The position numbers and the translations under genes were made by a program. The notes under the pieces are model-generated. The model saw only the letters and a list, made by a program, of their open reading frames with translations, had not been told where the DNA came from and ran no database searches. DNA of 64,000 nucleotides from Bacteroidaceae bacterium (GTDB lineage: Bacteria; Bacteroidota; Bacteroidia; Bacteroidales; Bacteroidaceae), in the NCBI GenBank assembly GCA_017560125.1, contig JAFYOS010000020.1, positions 1-64,000 on the forward strand. The letters run 5' to 3'. Positions 8,418-18,751 of this stretch are shown piece after piece. Position 1 is the first letter of the stretch. Every line of letters starts with the position of its first letter.

Positions 8418-9509
8418 ATGACAGATAAAAAACAGGAGATATTCTTTGCAGCGCACAACACATTCGAAAAAATGTGCCGCGACATACTCATGCAAATCGG
8501 CAACAGGGAGAATATGCTGAAAATAACCATCTTCAACCTGCCCGCCGACAACACGGAGTATATCCGCAATCTGAGCATGTTCAGACAAATGGTAAAAGAG
8601 CTGTTTGGCAGCGATGCCCCCCTGACAGCCTACGTGGCACAGCCATGCGTCACAGCCGGAATGGCAGCCGAGGTCACATACATCGACCAACAAAATGTGG
8701 CGGTGGAGATGCACGACGGCTATGCACTGCTCACCGGAAACGGCTACACGGAGCTAATAACCGAAGGCATATCGCCCACCGTCCTATCGGAGAGCATACG
8801 CCGTCAGTCGGAAGAGATATTCGACCGATTGGGCAGAATGCTTGCCGAAAACAGTTTCGCAATAAACGACATCTATCGCCAGTGGAACTACATTGAGCAG
8901 ATAACCTCAATGCACGATGGCCGACAGAACTATCAGGAATTCAATGACGCGCGCAGCCGATTCTACAACAGCGTCACATGGAGCAACGGCTATCCCGCAG
9001 CAACCGGCATAGGTACATCGTTCGGAGGAGTGATGATAGAGGTCTATGCAATAAAGGGCGAAAATGTTGTCAACCACCCCATAGACAACCCCATGCAGAT
9101 TTCGGCACACTGCTATTCACAGAAAGTGCTCACCGGAATAACCGACGAGAAGGAGCGCACCACGCCCAAATTCGAGCGTGCACGCATCACAGGAGATACC
9201 ATATACATTTCAGGAACAGCAGCCATCAAAGGCGAGGAGAGCCTGGCACTAAACGACGCTGCCTCACAGACCGCCGAAACGATGCAGATTATAAAAAGAC
9301 TGGTCGCAGCCGACAACGTGCCCGTGAAGATAGCCGAGAGCGAATACACCCTGCTACGCGTGTATATAAAGAACAGCAACGAAGCGGACGAGGTTGTAAA
9401 ATTCATGGAGGCCAATTACGCCGACGCCCCCAAGCACTATCTGATAGCAGATGTGTGCCGTCCCGAGCTCCTTGTCGAGATTGAGGGCACAGCCATCACC
9501 CGTCGATAA
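8418..9509 (+). CDS. RidA/chorismatase-fold protein
   Basis: 363 residues from the ATG at 8418; an open TTG at 8331 lies inside the upstream palindrome and is not a credible start. The second half has the pattern PAATGIGTSFGG and YISGTAAIKGEES followed by QTAETMQII, which resembles the FkbO/Hyg5/XanB2 chorismatase group and RidA (YjgF) subunits, two related folds. The N-terminal third could be a degenerate second copy of that fold. Chorismatases hydrolyse chorismate; RidA proteins deaminate reactive enamines. Which of these applies here, if either, cannot be decided without structure comparison. Monocistronic, with its own promoter and a terminator palindrome after it. Confidence 0.65.
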   Translation: MTDKKQEIFFAAHNTFEKMCRDILMQIGNRENMLKITIFNLPADNTEYIRNLSMFRQMVKELFGSDAPLTAYVAQPCVTAGMAAEVTYIDQQNVAVEMHDGYALLTGNGYTELITEGISPTVLSESIRRQSEEIFDRLGRMLAENSFAINDIYRQWNYIEQITSMHDGRQNYQEFNDARSRFYNSVTWSNGYPAATGIGTSFGGVMIEVYAIKGENVVNHPIDNPMQISAHCYSQKVLTGITDEKERTTPKFERARITGDTIYISGTAAIKGEESLALNDAASQTAETMQIIKRLVAADNVPVKIAESEYTLLRVYIKNSNEADEVVKFMEANYADAPKHYLIADVCRPELLVEIEGTAITRR

Positions 9510-9536
9510 CAACCGATTACTTAAAACAGATCAAAT

Positions 9537-9574
9537 ATAAAAGGCTTCATACCATATGGTATGAAGCCTTTTAT
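9537..9574. terminator. 38-bp perfect palindrome, bidirectional terminator
   Basis: Two 19-base arms (9537-9555 and 9556-9574) are exact reverse complements. It lies between the stops of convergent genes ending at 9509 and 9595 and has A- and T-rich outer ends, suiting termination from both sides. Confidence 0.8.
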
Positions 9575-9594
9575 GTTGAAGGGGTACTATATTA

Positions 9595-11778
9595 TTACTT
9601 CACCTCTACAAGATGCAAAGCAACGCTCGAATACTCTGTCTTCAAGAGGTTTCTCATTGCGAGACCCTCTTCCATGAGCATCTTACCGCTGAATACCTTG
9701 CCATCAACAGCGCAGGGCTTCTTCTCATCTACGGGTGTGAGGTCTTTAACCTTGTAGTTCTTGTTTGCATCAAGACCGGCCATCTTCACAACAGGAATGA
9801 TTGAATTGATGAAATGAGCAGTCTTATATACATAGAATACAGCCTCGTTCTGCTCGGGTGTAACGTACATGAGCGATGCAAGACCTTTGTTATCGTAGGG
9901 AGAAACCAAACGATAGAGGTCACCGAACTGAACAACGGGACGGATAGATTTGTAAGCAGCGATAGCACGCTTAGCAAACGCCTTGTCGGTCTCCGACATA
10001 TCCTTGGGCTGGATTTCCATACCAAGACGGCCCGACATAGCTACGTCGAAGCGGAACTTCAAGGGCACACGACGACCTGTCTGGTGGTTCTTGTCGGCAC
10101 TTACGTGTGACGCCATAGCGATAGCGGGATAGAATGTAGAAACACCCCACTGCAAGTAGATGCGCTGCAAAGCATCGGTGTCGTCACTTGTCCAGAACTC
10201 GTTGAAATAGGGCAAGAAGCCGTAGTTAACGCGACCGCCACCACCGGCACAAGCCTGCATAACGAGCTTGGGATATTTAGCACGGATGCGCTCACATACC
10301 TTGCGCAAACCACGGTGATACTCGATGTAGATGTGCGACTGCTTGTCTTTGGGCAAATAGTATGAACCATAATCCTGAACCGAGCAGTTGGCATCCCACT
10401 TCATATATTTAATCTCGGGGAAATTGGTCATGAGCGAATCGACAACGCCGAATACGAAGTCCTGAACCTCGGGGTTAGAGAGGTCGAGGATTACCTGTGT
10501 ACCGCCACGACCTGTTGATACGGGGCGATTATCTACGCGAAGGATCCACTTGGGCTTGTTCTCGAAGAGCTCGCTCTTGGTGTTAGAGCTTTCGGGCTCA
10601 ATCCAAATACCGAATTTAATATTGTGCTTCTTGGCCGATGCGATAAGACCGCCAACACCCTCGGGAAGTTTCTCTTTGCATACCATCCAGTCACCAAGCG
10701 AACTTGAACCGTTGTTACGGGGATATTTATCACCAAACCAACCGTCGTCCATAACGAAAAGCTCACCGCCGATAGCCGAGAACTCCTTCATCATGTTGTC
10801 CATCTCCTTCTGGTTCACGTTGAAATATACACCCTCCCAGCTGTTAAGGAGAATATCCTCGGCTACATCGCCTTCCCACAATTTGTACTTGCGAGCCCAA
10901 CGGTGGAATGCACGGCTTACGCCACCCTTACCAGTGGTGCTATATGTCATGCAGAACTCGGGAGTAACAAATATCTCATTTTTCTCGAGCTTGTAGAAAG
11001 AGGTCTCCTCGTTGATACCGGCGCTTACAGAGAGCGCTGTGTTCGATGCGATAACCTTGATAAGGTAGTTACCTGTCCATGCGAGTGTACCTGCGAACAC
11101 CTGACCATGCTCCTCACCGGGCTTGCCGTCCATTGAAATAAGGAAAGAGGGGTTGTCCTGCTCAGTGTTACACATACCATCCTTGTTAGAGATGGTCTTC
11201 TGACCGTTGGTCAACTGCTCCTCGGCCATTGTGTGCTCCGAGCCCCAGAAACCGTGGAAGTGTGTCATCCAGTTGTCACCACGCTGCAAGGGGAAGAATG
11301 CCGACGCAAAACGGTAGAGAGTAACCGCCTTCTTGCCTTTGTTCTCAATCTCCACCCATGTAGAAATGATGTCGGTGCCTTTGTAGGCCTTGAACAACTG
11401 CTTAACAACAAAGGGATATACCTTGTCCTTCATTGTAATTTCGGTAATATCGCCATCCTCGGCGCTGAACTGTCGCACGCCTGTTACGGCAAGGTCGAGT
11501 GTCATGTTACCGTCGTTGTGCTGAACTGCGATAGCCTTCTCGTTGGCGGTCTTAAGACCGAAAGCGGGATAGCTCTCTACATCGAGGGCAAGGCCTGAAT
11601 CGAAAATGCCCTGTATGTCGCCCTTCTCGATGCGTGCACCATAGTACTGATACTTGGGTCTTTCACCCTCGGTAGCTGTAACAAGCAAAGAGGTCTTTGC
11701 TGTTGAAATAAGATAGTTCTCGGCGCTCACTGCACCCACTGCAAGAAGCAGCGAAAAGAACATAAATAGTTTTTTCAT
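9595..11778 (-). CDS. Alpha-galactosidase, GH36
   Basis: 727 residues with an N-terminal signal peptide (cleavage near residue 19, VSA-EN), so periplasmic or secreted. It is a full-length glycoside hydrolase family 36 enzyme: beta-supersandwich N-terminal domain, then a TIM barrel with DDGWFG, IEPE, KWDAN (nucleophile Asp462) and SDDTD at 531-535 holding the general acid. The family removes alpha-1,6-galactose from raffinose-type sugars and galactomannan. It is the last gene of a minus-strand group with a GH43 gene 16 bases upstream and a POT transporter before that; a palindromic terminator follows. Confidence 0.9.
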   Translation of the reverse strand: MKKLFMFFSLLLAVGAVSAENYLISTAKTSLLVTATEGERPKYQYYGARIEKGDIQGIFDSGLALDVESYPAFGLKTANEKAIAVQHNDGNMTLDLAVTGVRQFSAEDGDITEITMKDKVYPFVVKQLFKAYKGTDIISTWVEIENKGKKAVTLYRFASAFFPLQRGDNWMTHFHGFWGSEHTMAEEQLTNGQKTISNKDGMCNTEQDNPSFLISMDGKPGEEHGQVFAGTLAWTGNYLIKVIASNTALSVSAGINEETSFYKLEKNEIFVTPEFCMTYSTTGKGGVSRAFHRWARKYKLWEGDVAEDILLNSWEGVYFNVNQKEMDNMMKEFSAIGGELFVMDDGWFGDKYPRNNGSSSLGDWMVCKEKLPEGVGGLIASAKKHNIKFGIWIEPESSNTKSELFENKPKWILRVDNRPVSTGRGGTQVILDLSNPEVQDFVFGVVDSLMTNFPEIKYMKWDANCSVQDYGSYYLPKDKQSHIYIEYHRGLRKVCERIRAKYPKLVMQACAGGGGRVNYGFLPYFNEFWTSDDTDALQRIYLQWGVSTFYPAIAMASHVSADKNHQTGRRVPLKFRFDVAMSGRLGMEIQPKDMSETDKAFAKRAIAAYKSIRPVVQFGDLYRLVSPYDNKGLASLMYVTPEQNEAVFYVYKTAHFINSIIPVVKMAGLDANKNYKVKDLTPVDEKKPCAVDGKVFSGKMLMEEGLAMRNLLKTEYSSVALHLVEVK

Positions 11779-11794
11779 GATATTTTATTTAGGA

Positions 11795-12787
11795 TTATTT
11801 CTTAATGAGCGATGGTTCCACACCCTGGAATGTCATTCTAACAGGGTTTATGCGTCCATTCTCGTCGAATGTCATCTTGTCGATGCAAGTAACGCGGTAG
11901 TTACCGTTTGTCTCACCCAATGGACGACGATGATATACAATGTAATACTCGTCTGTTTCGGGCTTGATAATCACCGAGTGGTGACCGGCACCACGTGCCA
12001 CAGTTGAATCCTGCTGAAGGATTTTAGCCTCGCGCTCGAAGGGGCCGAAGGGTGAATCGGCTATAGCATATGCCACCGAGTAGTTGGGGCCAGTCCATCC
12101 ACCCTCGCTCCACATGAAGTAGTACTTGCCATCTTTTTTGAACATGAAGGGCCCCTCGACATAGTTCTTGGGTGTAACCTCCTTGAACATTGTACCATCC
12201 TCGAAGGGAACAATTGATTTGAAATCGTTGCTCAGTTTCACCATGTTGCAATGTCCCCAACCGCCATAGTACATGTAGTATGTACTGTCGTTCTCGCGGA
12301 ACACGAACTGGTCGATGGGCTGAGCATGGTTGACGATAGTATCGATGAGCGCCTTGCCCAAAAGGTCTTTATAGGGGCCTTCGGGTTTGTCGGCAACCGA
12401 CACACCAATACCGCCGGGCTGGCCATTCTTCTGAATGTTATTGGCACTGAAGAAGAAATAGTATTTTCCGTCTTTCGAAATTACCGAAGGAGCCCACATT
12501 GCATTTGTAGCCCACTTAACCTCGGTTGTATCAATGATGCTGGGGTGCTTCTCCCAGTTAACGAGGTCTTTCGACGAGAAGCAATCGAAGAATACCTGCT
12601 CGTGGAAAGGCTTGCTCCACGTGGGGAAAATCCAATATGTATCATCGTAAATTATACCCTCGGGATCGGCATACCAACCCTCGAAAATGGGGTTACCGCT
12701 TGTAACAGTCGCCTCGTTGCTGTTTTTTGTGCCGCAAGCAGCAAAGAACAACAGCATGACAACAGATGCTATTGAAAAAATTCTCAT
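11795..12787 (-). CDS. GH43-family glycosidase lipoprotein
   Basis: 330 residues with a lipoprotein signal (FFAACG, Cys18). The five-bladed beta-propeller of glycoside hydrolase family 43 is visible: catalytic base in YADPEG, pKa-modulating Asp in QPIDQFVF, and general acid Glu in VEGPFMF. Enzymes of the family act on arabinose-, xylose- or galactose-containing glycans; the subfamily is not identified. It should be anchored in the envelope. It directly precedes the GH36 gene, so the two probably work on the same side chains of a plant polysaccharide. No SusC/SusD pair is present nearby. Confidence 0.87.
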   Translation of the reverse strand: MRIFSIASVVMLLFFAACGTKNSNEATVTSGNPIFEGWYADPEGIIYDDTYWIFPTWSKPFHEQVFFDCFSSKDLVNWEKHPSIIDTTEVKWATNAMWAPSVISKDGKYYFFFSANNIQKNGQPGGIGVSVADKPEGPYKDLLGKALIDTIVNHAQPIDQFVFRENDSTYYMYYGGWGHCNMVKLSNDFKSIVPFEDGTMFKEVTPKNYVEGPFMFKKDGKYYFMWSEGGWTGPNYSVAYAIADSPFGPFEREAKILQQDSTVARGAGHHSVIIKPETDEYYIVYHRRPLGETNGNYRVTCIDKMTFDENGRINPVRMTFQGVEPSLIKK

Positions 12788-12812
12788 AATAATTCGGTCT
12801 GTTTTTTATTGC

Positions 12813-12854
12813 AAAGAGGCTGTTCAACAAAAACATTTGCCAAACAGCCTCCTT
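12813..12854 (-). terminator. Hairpin after the POT transporter gene
   Basis: Arms 12813-12824 and 12843-12854 pair over 11 of 12 bases around an 18-base loop, directly downstream of the transporter stop on the minus strand. The T-run after it is short, so read-through into the GH43 gene is possible. Confidence 0.5.
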
Positions 12855-12892
12855 GTTTTATTTATTTCAGTTTATCTCAACCAGGTTGTAAA

Positions 12893-14410
12893 TTACTTCG
12901 CAACCTTGTTAAGACGCTTCAGAATTGCAAAAATGAAGATTGCTGCAACCAAACAGATGGCAATGAGTACACCCCATACCACTGTGAGCGATGCACCCCA
13001 CATCAACGCGGGAATAGCAACAAGGAAGTTACCGATGGCAGTAGCCACGAACCAACCACCCATCATCATACCAGCATATTTAGGAGGAGCTACCTTTGTT
13101 ACAAACGAAATACCGATGGGCGAAAGCAACAACTCGGCAAATGTAAGAACGAGGTATGTTGAAATCAACCAGTTGGGCGATACGTTAGCCATGTGCATGG
13201 GCTGACCGGCAGCGTCGAGCTCGGGAGCGGGCAAACCGATTGAACCGGCTGTAAGAAGCACGTATGCAACAGCAGCAACCAACATACCCAATCCAATCTT
13301 CATGGGCGATGAGGGCTCCTTGCCCTTCTTGGCCAATGCACCGAAGATAGCGATAGAAACGGGAGTAAGCATCACCACGAAGCAAGCGTTGAACTGCTGG
13401 AAAATGGGAGCGCTAACCTCTGTTGTCTCGGGAAGAGCGTTATATTTGTAGATAAGACCACCCACTGCACCAAGGATGATAGCACCTGCGATAGCCTTGC
13501 CCTTGCCTGTCTTGCTCTGAACGAGACCGAAAAGACCATAAACAAGGAAGATGCAGAATACGAGGTTCACAACGTCGAACGCCATGCTCTCGATACCTGT
13601 TGAGCTTGTAGCTGTGTAGTCACGTGCAAAGAATGTAAGTGTAGAACCATTCTGGTGGAATGCCATCCAGAAGAAGATAACCACAGCAAACACGAGGCAA
13701 AGACATACGATGCGCTCTTTTGTCTCGGCAGGTGAAAGCTCTTTTACGTTGCTGTCGCCGGCAGCAGCCTTAGCCTTGCTGCGGTCTGTGTGGCTGAATG
13801 TGCTGCGGAATGCATAGTAGATAGCAATAGAGGCAATCAACGAAAGACATGCCACGCCAAATGCAAAGTGATAAGAATCGGCCTCGCTAACGCCAAGTGA
13901 GTTCTGAGCCCACTTCATAATCTCGATAGCAGCAGTAGGAGCGAACATAGCACCGATGTTGATAGCCATGTAGAACACGCTGAAACCTGCGTCGCGCTTG
14001 TCGGCATATTTGGGATCGTCATAGAGGTTACCAACCATCACCTGCAAGTTACCCTTGAAAAGACCGGTACCTACAGAGATAAGCAACAATGCACCACCCA
14101 TAGCGATAATAGCCAAAGAATTTGCGCCCAAAGGAAGTGCAAGAAGCACATATCCCAAGAACATAATCGAAATACCGATTGTAACCATCTTGCCATAGCC
14201 CAGTTTATCGGCAGCGATACCACCGAAAAGAGGCATGAAATAAACAAGGCCCAAGAATGTTGAATAGATAGAAGCTGCGGCAGCGGCCGAGAAGCCGAAG
14301 TTTGCCTGCAAGAATAACACGAAAACAGCCAACATGGTGTAGTAACCGAAGCGTTCACCGGTGTTGGCTAGAGCCAAGGCGTATAAGCCTTTAGGTTGTC
14401 CTTCAAACAT
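12893..14410 (-). CDS. POT-family proton-dependent peptide transporter
   Basis: 505 residues with about 14 hydrophobic segments. The proton-coupled oligopeptide transporter signature is at the N-terminus: NTGERFGYY contains the ExxER-type motif in helix 1, and FSVFYMAINIGAMFAP is the PTR2 signature in the fifth helix. The family imports di- and tripeptides with protons across the inner membrane. The gene stands upstream of the GH43-GH36 pair on the same strand with about 105 bases and a hairpin between, so joint transcription is uncertain. Confidence 0.92.
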   Translation of the reverse strand: MFEGQPKGLYALALANTGERFGYYTMLAVFVLFLQANFGFSAAAAASIYSTFLGLVYFMPLFGGIAADKLGYGKMVTIGISIMFLGYVLLALPLGANSLAIIAMGGALLLISVGTGLFKGNLQVMVGNLYDDPKYADKRDAGFSVFYMAINIGAMFAPTAAIEIMKWAQNSLGVSEADSYHFAFGVACLSLIASIAIYYAFRSTFSHTDRSKAKAAAGDSNVKELSPAETKERIVCLCLVFAVVIFFWMAFHQNGSTLTFFARDYTATSSTGIESMAFDVVNLVFCIFLVYGLFGLVQSKTGKGKAIAGAIILGAVGGLIYKYNALPETTEVSAPIFQQFNACFVVMLTPVSIAIFGALAKKGKEPSSPMKIGLGMLVAAVAYVLLTAGSIGLPAPELDAAGQPMHMANVSPNWLISTYLVLTFAELLLSPIGISFVTKVAPPKYAGMMMGGWFVATAIGNFLVAIPALMWGASLTVVWGVLIAICLVAAIFIFAILKRLNKVAK

Positions 14411-14868
14411 AGATTTAATTTATTAGAATTAGTTAATATATTATTTCGAAAAAGGGTTTTCGGCATTCATATCATTTTGCATTCAATATTTCATCCGCAC
14501 TTGAACGAAAAAAATGCACATCAAATGCCCAAACAGACATTTAATGTGCAAATATACAAATTATTTACGTTAAAAACAGAAGAAAAAGCACAAATATCTC
14601 CAATAGAATGAACAATATTCGTTTTTATTAAAAACCGCCACAAGCACCTCGCGTCATTAACCGCTGTTTTACAATATTTTACCCTTATACGATAAAGTTA
14701 TCATTTAAGCATAGATAAAAGCAACGACGAAAAGCATAAATAAGCATAACACATGTACCCAAAAGCGAGCAACGACACCAATCGCCGCAGGCAGCTACAA
14801 CAGTATAACAAGCTCACTTACAAGCAACAAACAACAATCGCCTAAATGATAGATTGAAACACATCACC
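14411..14868. other. Intergenic region without a gene
   Basis: 458 bases between the POT gene start and the uvrA stop. The only signal seen is a minus-strand TATATTTG at 14549-14556, a possible -7 element for the transporter gene with no convincing -33 partner. No open frame with family-like features, no tRNA and no clear uvrA terminator were recognised. Confidence 0.5.
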
Positions 14869-17691
14869 CTACAATCCGAGCTCGCGAGCGAGATAAGGAG
14901 CCGTATATCCGCGACCGCACGCAGCCACCTCTTCGGGGGTGCCACAAGCGACAACTACACCACCATCGCGACCACCTTCGGGACCCATATCGATTATATA
15001 ATCAGCCATTTTTATCACATCGAGATTATGCTCTATTATCACAACAGTGTTACCCTTGTCCACAAGGCGGTTTATCACACCCATAAGCACTCTGATATCC
15101 TCGAAATGAAGTCCCGTTGTAGGTTCATCGAGCAGATAGAGCGTCTTGCCGGTATCCCTCTTCGATAATTCGGTCGCCAATTTCACACGCTGGCTCTCGC
15201 CACCCGAGAGGGTTGTAGAGGGCTGTCCCAATTTTATATAGCCCAAACCAACCTCTTGCAGCACCTTTATTTTATTGAGTATAACAGGTACATTTTCAAA
15301 GAATTCCACTGCCATATTTATAGTCATATCGAGGACATCGGCAATAGATTTTCCCTTGAAGCGAACCTCGAGCGTTTCGCGATTATAGCGCTTGCCATGA
15401 CAAACCTCGCAGGGCACCATAACATCGGGAAGGAAGTTCATTTCCAGCGTCTTATAGCCATTACCACCACATGCATCGCAACGACCACCCGACACATTAA
15501 ACGAGAAGCGACCGGCCTTATAACCACGCATTTTCGCCTCGGGCAAATCCACAAACAGGTTTCTTATATCGGAAAAGACACCCGTATAAGTAGCCGGATT
15601 GGAGCGAGGAGTGCGTCCAAGCGGCGACTGATCTACATTGACCACCTTATCTATGTGCTCAATACCCTCGATTGAATCGTAGGGCAAGGGCTGCTGCAAC
15701 GAGCGATAAAAATGTTGCGACAAAATAGGCTGAAGCGTACTATTCACAAGCGTCGATTTACCGCCACCCGACACGCCGGTCACACAGATGAGCTTGCCGA
15801 GCGGAAACTCCACATCTACATTCTTCAGGTTGTTTCCTCTCGCACCTATAATCTTAATACTTTTACCATTACCAGCTCTGCGCTCAAGTGGCACTTCAAT
15901 ATTTTGGTGACCATTCAGATACTGCGCAGTCATGGTTTCGCTACGCAACATATCGGCAGGCGTTCCCTGGAATACCACATTGCCGCCTTTACGTCCCGCC
16001 TTGGGACCCAAATCGACAATATAATCGGAGTTCAACATGATATCTTTATCGTGTTCAACCACCACAACAGTGTTTCCACCATCCCTAAGAGCCTTCAAAG
16101 AGGCAATCAGACGATCGTTGTCGCGTGAATGCAATCCGATACTAGGTTCATCCAAGATATACAACACGTTAACCAACTGCGAACCCACCTGTGTTGCCAG
16201 TCTGATACGCTGCCCTTCGCCACCAGAAAGCGTCGCCGAAGCACGATTTAGCGACAAATATCCAAGGCCGACATCGAGCAAGAATTTCAAGCGCGCCAAA
16301 ATTTCCTTTACAATCTCGGCGGCAATGGTTTTCTGCTTGGGCGAGAGATGCTCTTCCAGATTGAACAACCAATCGTACAGTTCATATATATCCATAGAGG
16401 CAAGCTCGTATATATTCTTGCCGTTTATGCGGAAATGAAGCGATTCCCTATTCAGGCGTGCACCGCCACACTCGGGACAGGTGGTTGTAACTGAGAACTG
16501 TTCGGCCCAACGCTGTTCCTTGGCCGACACGCCCGCCTCGTGCTGCATCTGAATATATTTTATCAAGCCATCGTAGGTAACAAAATTATCCATGAGATAC
16601 TCCGCGCCGGCAGGACGAAGCGGAATAGGCGAACCGTAAAGTATTTCATCTATAACCTCTTCTGGCAATTCACTTAAAGGCGTTTCAAGGTCAGCATCAT
16701 ATCGTCCAAGGATTGTTTCAATCTGCTTGAAGATTGTCGATTTCTTGTATTTACCCAACGGCGCAAGCGCACCATCGTGTATCGAAAGCGAATTATCGGG
16801 GATTATCTTATCGACATCGACCTGAGTGACCACACCAAGGCCCTTGCACTTATGACAGAAACCCTGCGGCGAATTAAACGAAAAATTATGCGGATCGGGC
16901 TCGCCGTAAGCAATGCCGGTCACGGGACACATCAGCAATTTGGAGTAGTAGCGCACATCGCCCGAGGGCATCTCCATAAGCATCACCAAGCCGCTACCCT
17001 GCTGCATAGCTATTTTAAGGCTATCCTTCAGGCGCTGGCAGTCCTTGGAATCGACAATCATTTTGTCGATGACCACCTCTATATTGTGATTTTTATAGCG
17101 CTCGAGCGCCATGCCATGCGTCATTTCGCACAGCTCGCCATCGATGCGCACGTTCAGATACCCCTTACGCATCATCTGCTCGAACAGCTCCTTGTAGTGG
17201 CCCTTGCGCGATTTCACTAGCGGAGCCAATATATATATGCGCTTGCCATCGTAGTCCTTCAGGATAAGGTCGAGCACCTGTTCCTCGGTATATTTGACCA
17301 TTTTCTCGCCCGACAGATAGGAATAGGCCTCGGCCACACGCGAAAACAACAGACGCATGTAGTCGTAAATCTCGGTGGTGGTTCCCACCGTCGAGCGCGG
17401 GTTTTTGTTGGTAGTCTTCTGCTCGATGGAAATAACGGGCGAGAGCCCTGTTATCTTATCGACATCGGGGCGTTCCATGCCACCAAGGAAATTACGAGCA
17501 TAGGTAGAAAATGTTTCAAGGTAGCGACGCTGGCCCTCGGCAAAAATAGTATCGAAGGCGAGCGACGATTTTCCGCTACCGCTTAGACCGGTAATCACCG
17601 TCAGTGCGTTATGCGGTATCTGCACATCTATATTCTTGAGATTGTGGACGCGAGCGCCCCAAACCTCTATTCTTCCATTATTCTCTTCCAC
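14869..17691 (-). CDS. uvrA: Excinuclease ABC subunit A
   Basis: About 940 residues from a GTG at 17691, which leaves ten residues before the family-typical GARVHNLKN and lies 13 bases after the preceding stop. An ATG at 17742 is possible but would overlap the upstream gene by 38 bases. Two ATPase modules are present: Walker [10 protein letters not shown] (35-43) and GVSGGGKST, each with a signature ([16 protein letters not shown]). Zinc-finger pairs CHKC, CPEC, CDAC and CEVC are visible. It is the DNA-damage recognition protein of nucleotide excision repair, acting with UvrB. It shares a promoter with a T9SS cargo gene. Confidence 0.95.
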   Translation of the reverse strand: MEENNGRIEVWGARVHNLKNIDVQIPHNALTVITGLSGSGKSSLAFDTIFAEGQRRYLETFSTYARNFLGGMERPDVDKITGLSPVISIEQKTTNKNPRSTVGTTTEIYDYMRLLFSRVAEAYSYLSGEKMVKYTEEQVLDLILKDYDGKRIYILAPLVKSRKGHYKELFEQMMRKGYLNVRIDGELCEMTHGMALERYKNHNIEVVIDKMIVDSKDCQRLKDSLKIAMQQGSGLVMLMEMPSGDVRYYSKLLMCPVTGIAYGEPDPHNFSFNSPQGFCHKCKGLGVVTQVDVDKIIPDNSLSIHDGALAPLGKYKKSTIFKQIETILGRYDADLETPLSELPEEVIDEILYGSPIPLRPAGAEYLMDNFVTYDGLIKYIQMQHEAGVSAKEQRWAEQFSVTTTCPECGGARLNRESLHFRINGKNIYELASMDIYELYDWLFNLEEHLSPKQKTIAAEIVKEILARLKFLLDVGLGYLSLNRASATLSGGEGQRIRLATQVGSQLVNVLYILDEPSIGLHSRDNDRLIASLKALRDGGNTVVVVEHDKDIMLNSDYIVDLGPKAGRKGGNVVFQGTPADMLRSETMTAQYLNGHQNIEVPLERRAGNGKSIKIIGARGNNLKNVDVEFPLGKLICVTGVSGGGKSTLVNSTLQPILSQHFYRSLQQPLPYDSIEGIEHIDKVVNVDQSPLGRTPRSNPATYTGVFSDIRNLFVDLPEAKMRGYKAGRFSFNVSGGRCDACGGNGYKTLEMNFLPDVMVPCEVCHGKRYNRETLEVRFKGKSIADVLDMTINMAVEFFENVPVILNKIKVLQEVGLGYIKLGQPSTTLSGGESQRVKLATELSKRDTGKTLYLLDEPTTGLHFEDIRVLMGVINRLVDKGNTVVIIEHNLDVIKMADYIIDMGPEGGRDGGVVVACGTPEEVAACGRGYTAPYLARELGL

Positions 17692-17704
17692 GGTCTGAAA
17701 ACAA

Positions 17705-18439
17705 TTAGTTTGACGTCTCTTCGATATATCCTCTGAGCACATTCACGGCCTGTCGTATGTCGTAGTTGATACCATCGGCACCACGCGCCTGCACAACCAC
17801 ATAATACACACCATCCTTCACCGGAGAGCCGTTATAAGTACCATCCCATCCACACGATTCGCAATCCATTTCATCCATACCCCACTTATAGAGACGCTGT
17901 CCCCAACGGTTGTATATGGCCGCCGAAAAAGATATAATGGATTTAACCTCAAACACATTGAAATAGTCGTTTATACCATCGCCATTCGGTGAAAAGGCAT
18001 TCGGCACCTTCAGCGACGACTCGCTGATGACTATCTGAAAAGGCTCGTACTCATACTCGAGCACAAGATTATCAATGGTTTTATGCGCATAGGTCACATA
18101 CAACTGCACCATGAAAGAGCCCGCCTCATTGAAAAGGTACTCCACATCCTCGTCGTAACGGGTGAGAAAGGGGGTATTCTCATCATCACGAGTGAATTTC
18201 CATGTGCACACACATGTGTAATCATCATAATCATCGGCATGCGCCTGAAATTTAACCGTAAGCGGCGCCTCGCCCGTAAACGACGAACCCTCGGTAAGGT
18301 ATTCCTCTTCGCCATTTTTGTCAATAACGAGCGCCTCGGGCACAGGAGCCTCGACAAGCGACTGCGCGTTCATCGTTGCCGCACACACTAAAAGCATGAC
18401 AAACAACGGAATATATTTATACAAATTTTTCAAATACAT
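17705..18439 (-). CDS. Secreted protein with T9SS type B sorting domain
   Basis: 244 residues from the ATG at 18439 (MYLKNLYK), giving a clean signal peptide ending near NAQ; an upstream in-frame ATG at 18469 would only add a polar extension. A PKD-like domain spans roughly residues 45-135. The C-terminal 85 residues carry the gliding-motility/CHU_C type sorting signal: PNAFSPNGDGINDYF, IYNRWGQRLY and DGVYYVVVQA. Such domains direct export through the type IX secretion system. The small size suggests little more than a carrier or adhesin module. It is co-directional with uvrA, 13 bases apart, which is an odd partnership. Confidence 0.85.
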   Translation of the reverse strand: MYLKNLYKYIPLFVMLLVCAATMNAQSLVEAPVPEALVIDKNGEEEYLTEGSSFTGEAPLTVKFQAHADDYDDYTCVCTWKFTRDDENTPFLTRYDEDVEYLFNEAGSFMVQLYVTYAHKTIDNLVLEYEYEPFQIVISESSLKVPNAFSPNGDGINDYFNVFEVKSIISFSAAIYNRWGQRLYKWGMDEMDCESCGWDGTYNGSPVKDGVYYVVVQARGADGINYDIRQAVNVLRGYIEETSN

Positions 18440-18504
18440 AGTTCTAACCATCATTGGAAAGGGGCACACAACATGCCACGATTATAAATACAACGCATTT
18501 TTTG

Positions 18505-18535
18505 CAAAAATAGTGCAACTCGGGCGCAAAACAAA
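18505..18535 (-). promoter_or_regulatory. Promoter of the T9SS-cargo/uvrA unit
   Basis: Minus-strand TTTG (18532-18535), 19 bases, then TATTTTTG (18505-18512), a full consensus match. It lies about 65 bases upstream of the chosen start. Confidence 0.65.
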
Positions 18536-18673
18536 ACAAATTCTTTTGTTTTTACACCGCGACCGAGGCAAACAGAGCGACCACTGTTTTATAAAAACAG
18601 TACTTTACACAACGAAACCGAAAAACAGACAACAAAAACAAAAAAATCATTCTTAATTCAGCTAAAAAAATAG

Positions 18674-18681
18674 TAACTTTG
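18674..18681 (+). promoter_or_regulatory. -7 element for the LysM operon
   Basis: TAACTTTG is a full TAnnTTTG match about 70 bases before the first LysM gene. The -33 position is not a clear TTTG. Confidence 0.5.
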
Positions 18682-18751
18682 CAGTTTGAAGCGGAAACCA
18701 CCGCCATTGCGGTTGGTAACAGACAGAACAGAATACGATAAAAACCGATAG

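Noticed and set aside
9595-12787. Polysaccharide utilisation locus
   Set aside because: No SusC, SusD or dedicated regulator is present near the two hydrolases.
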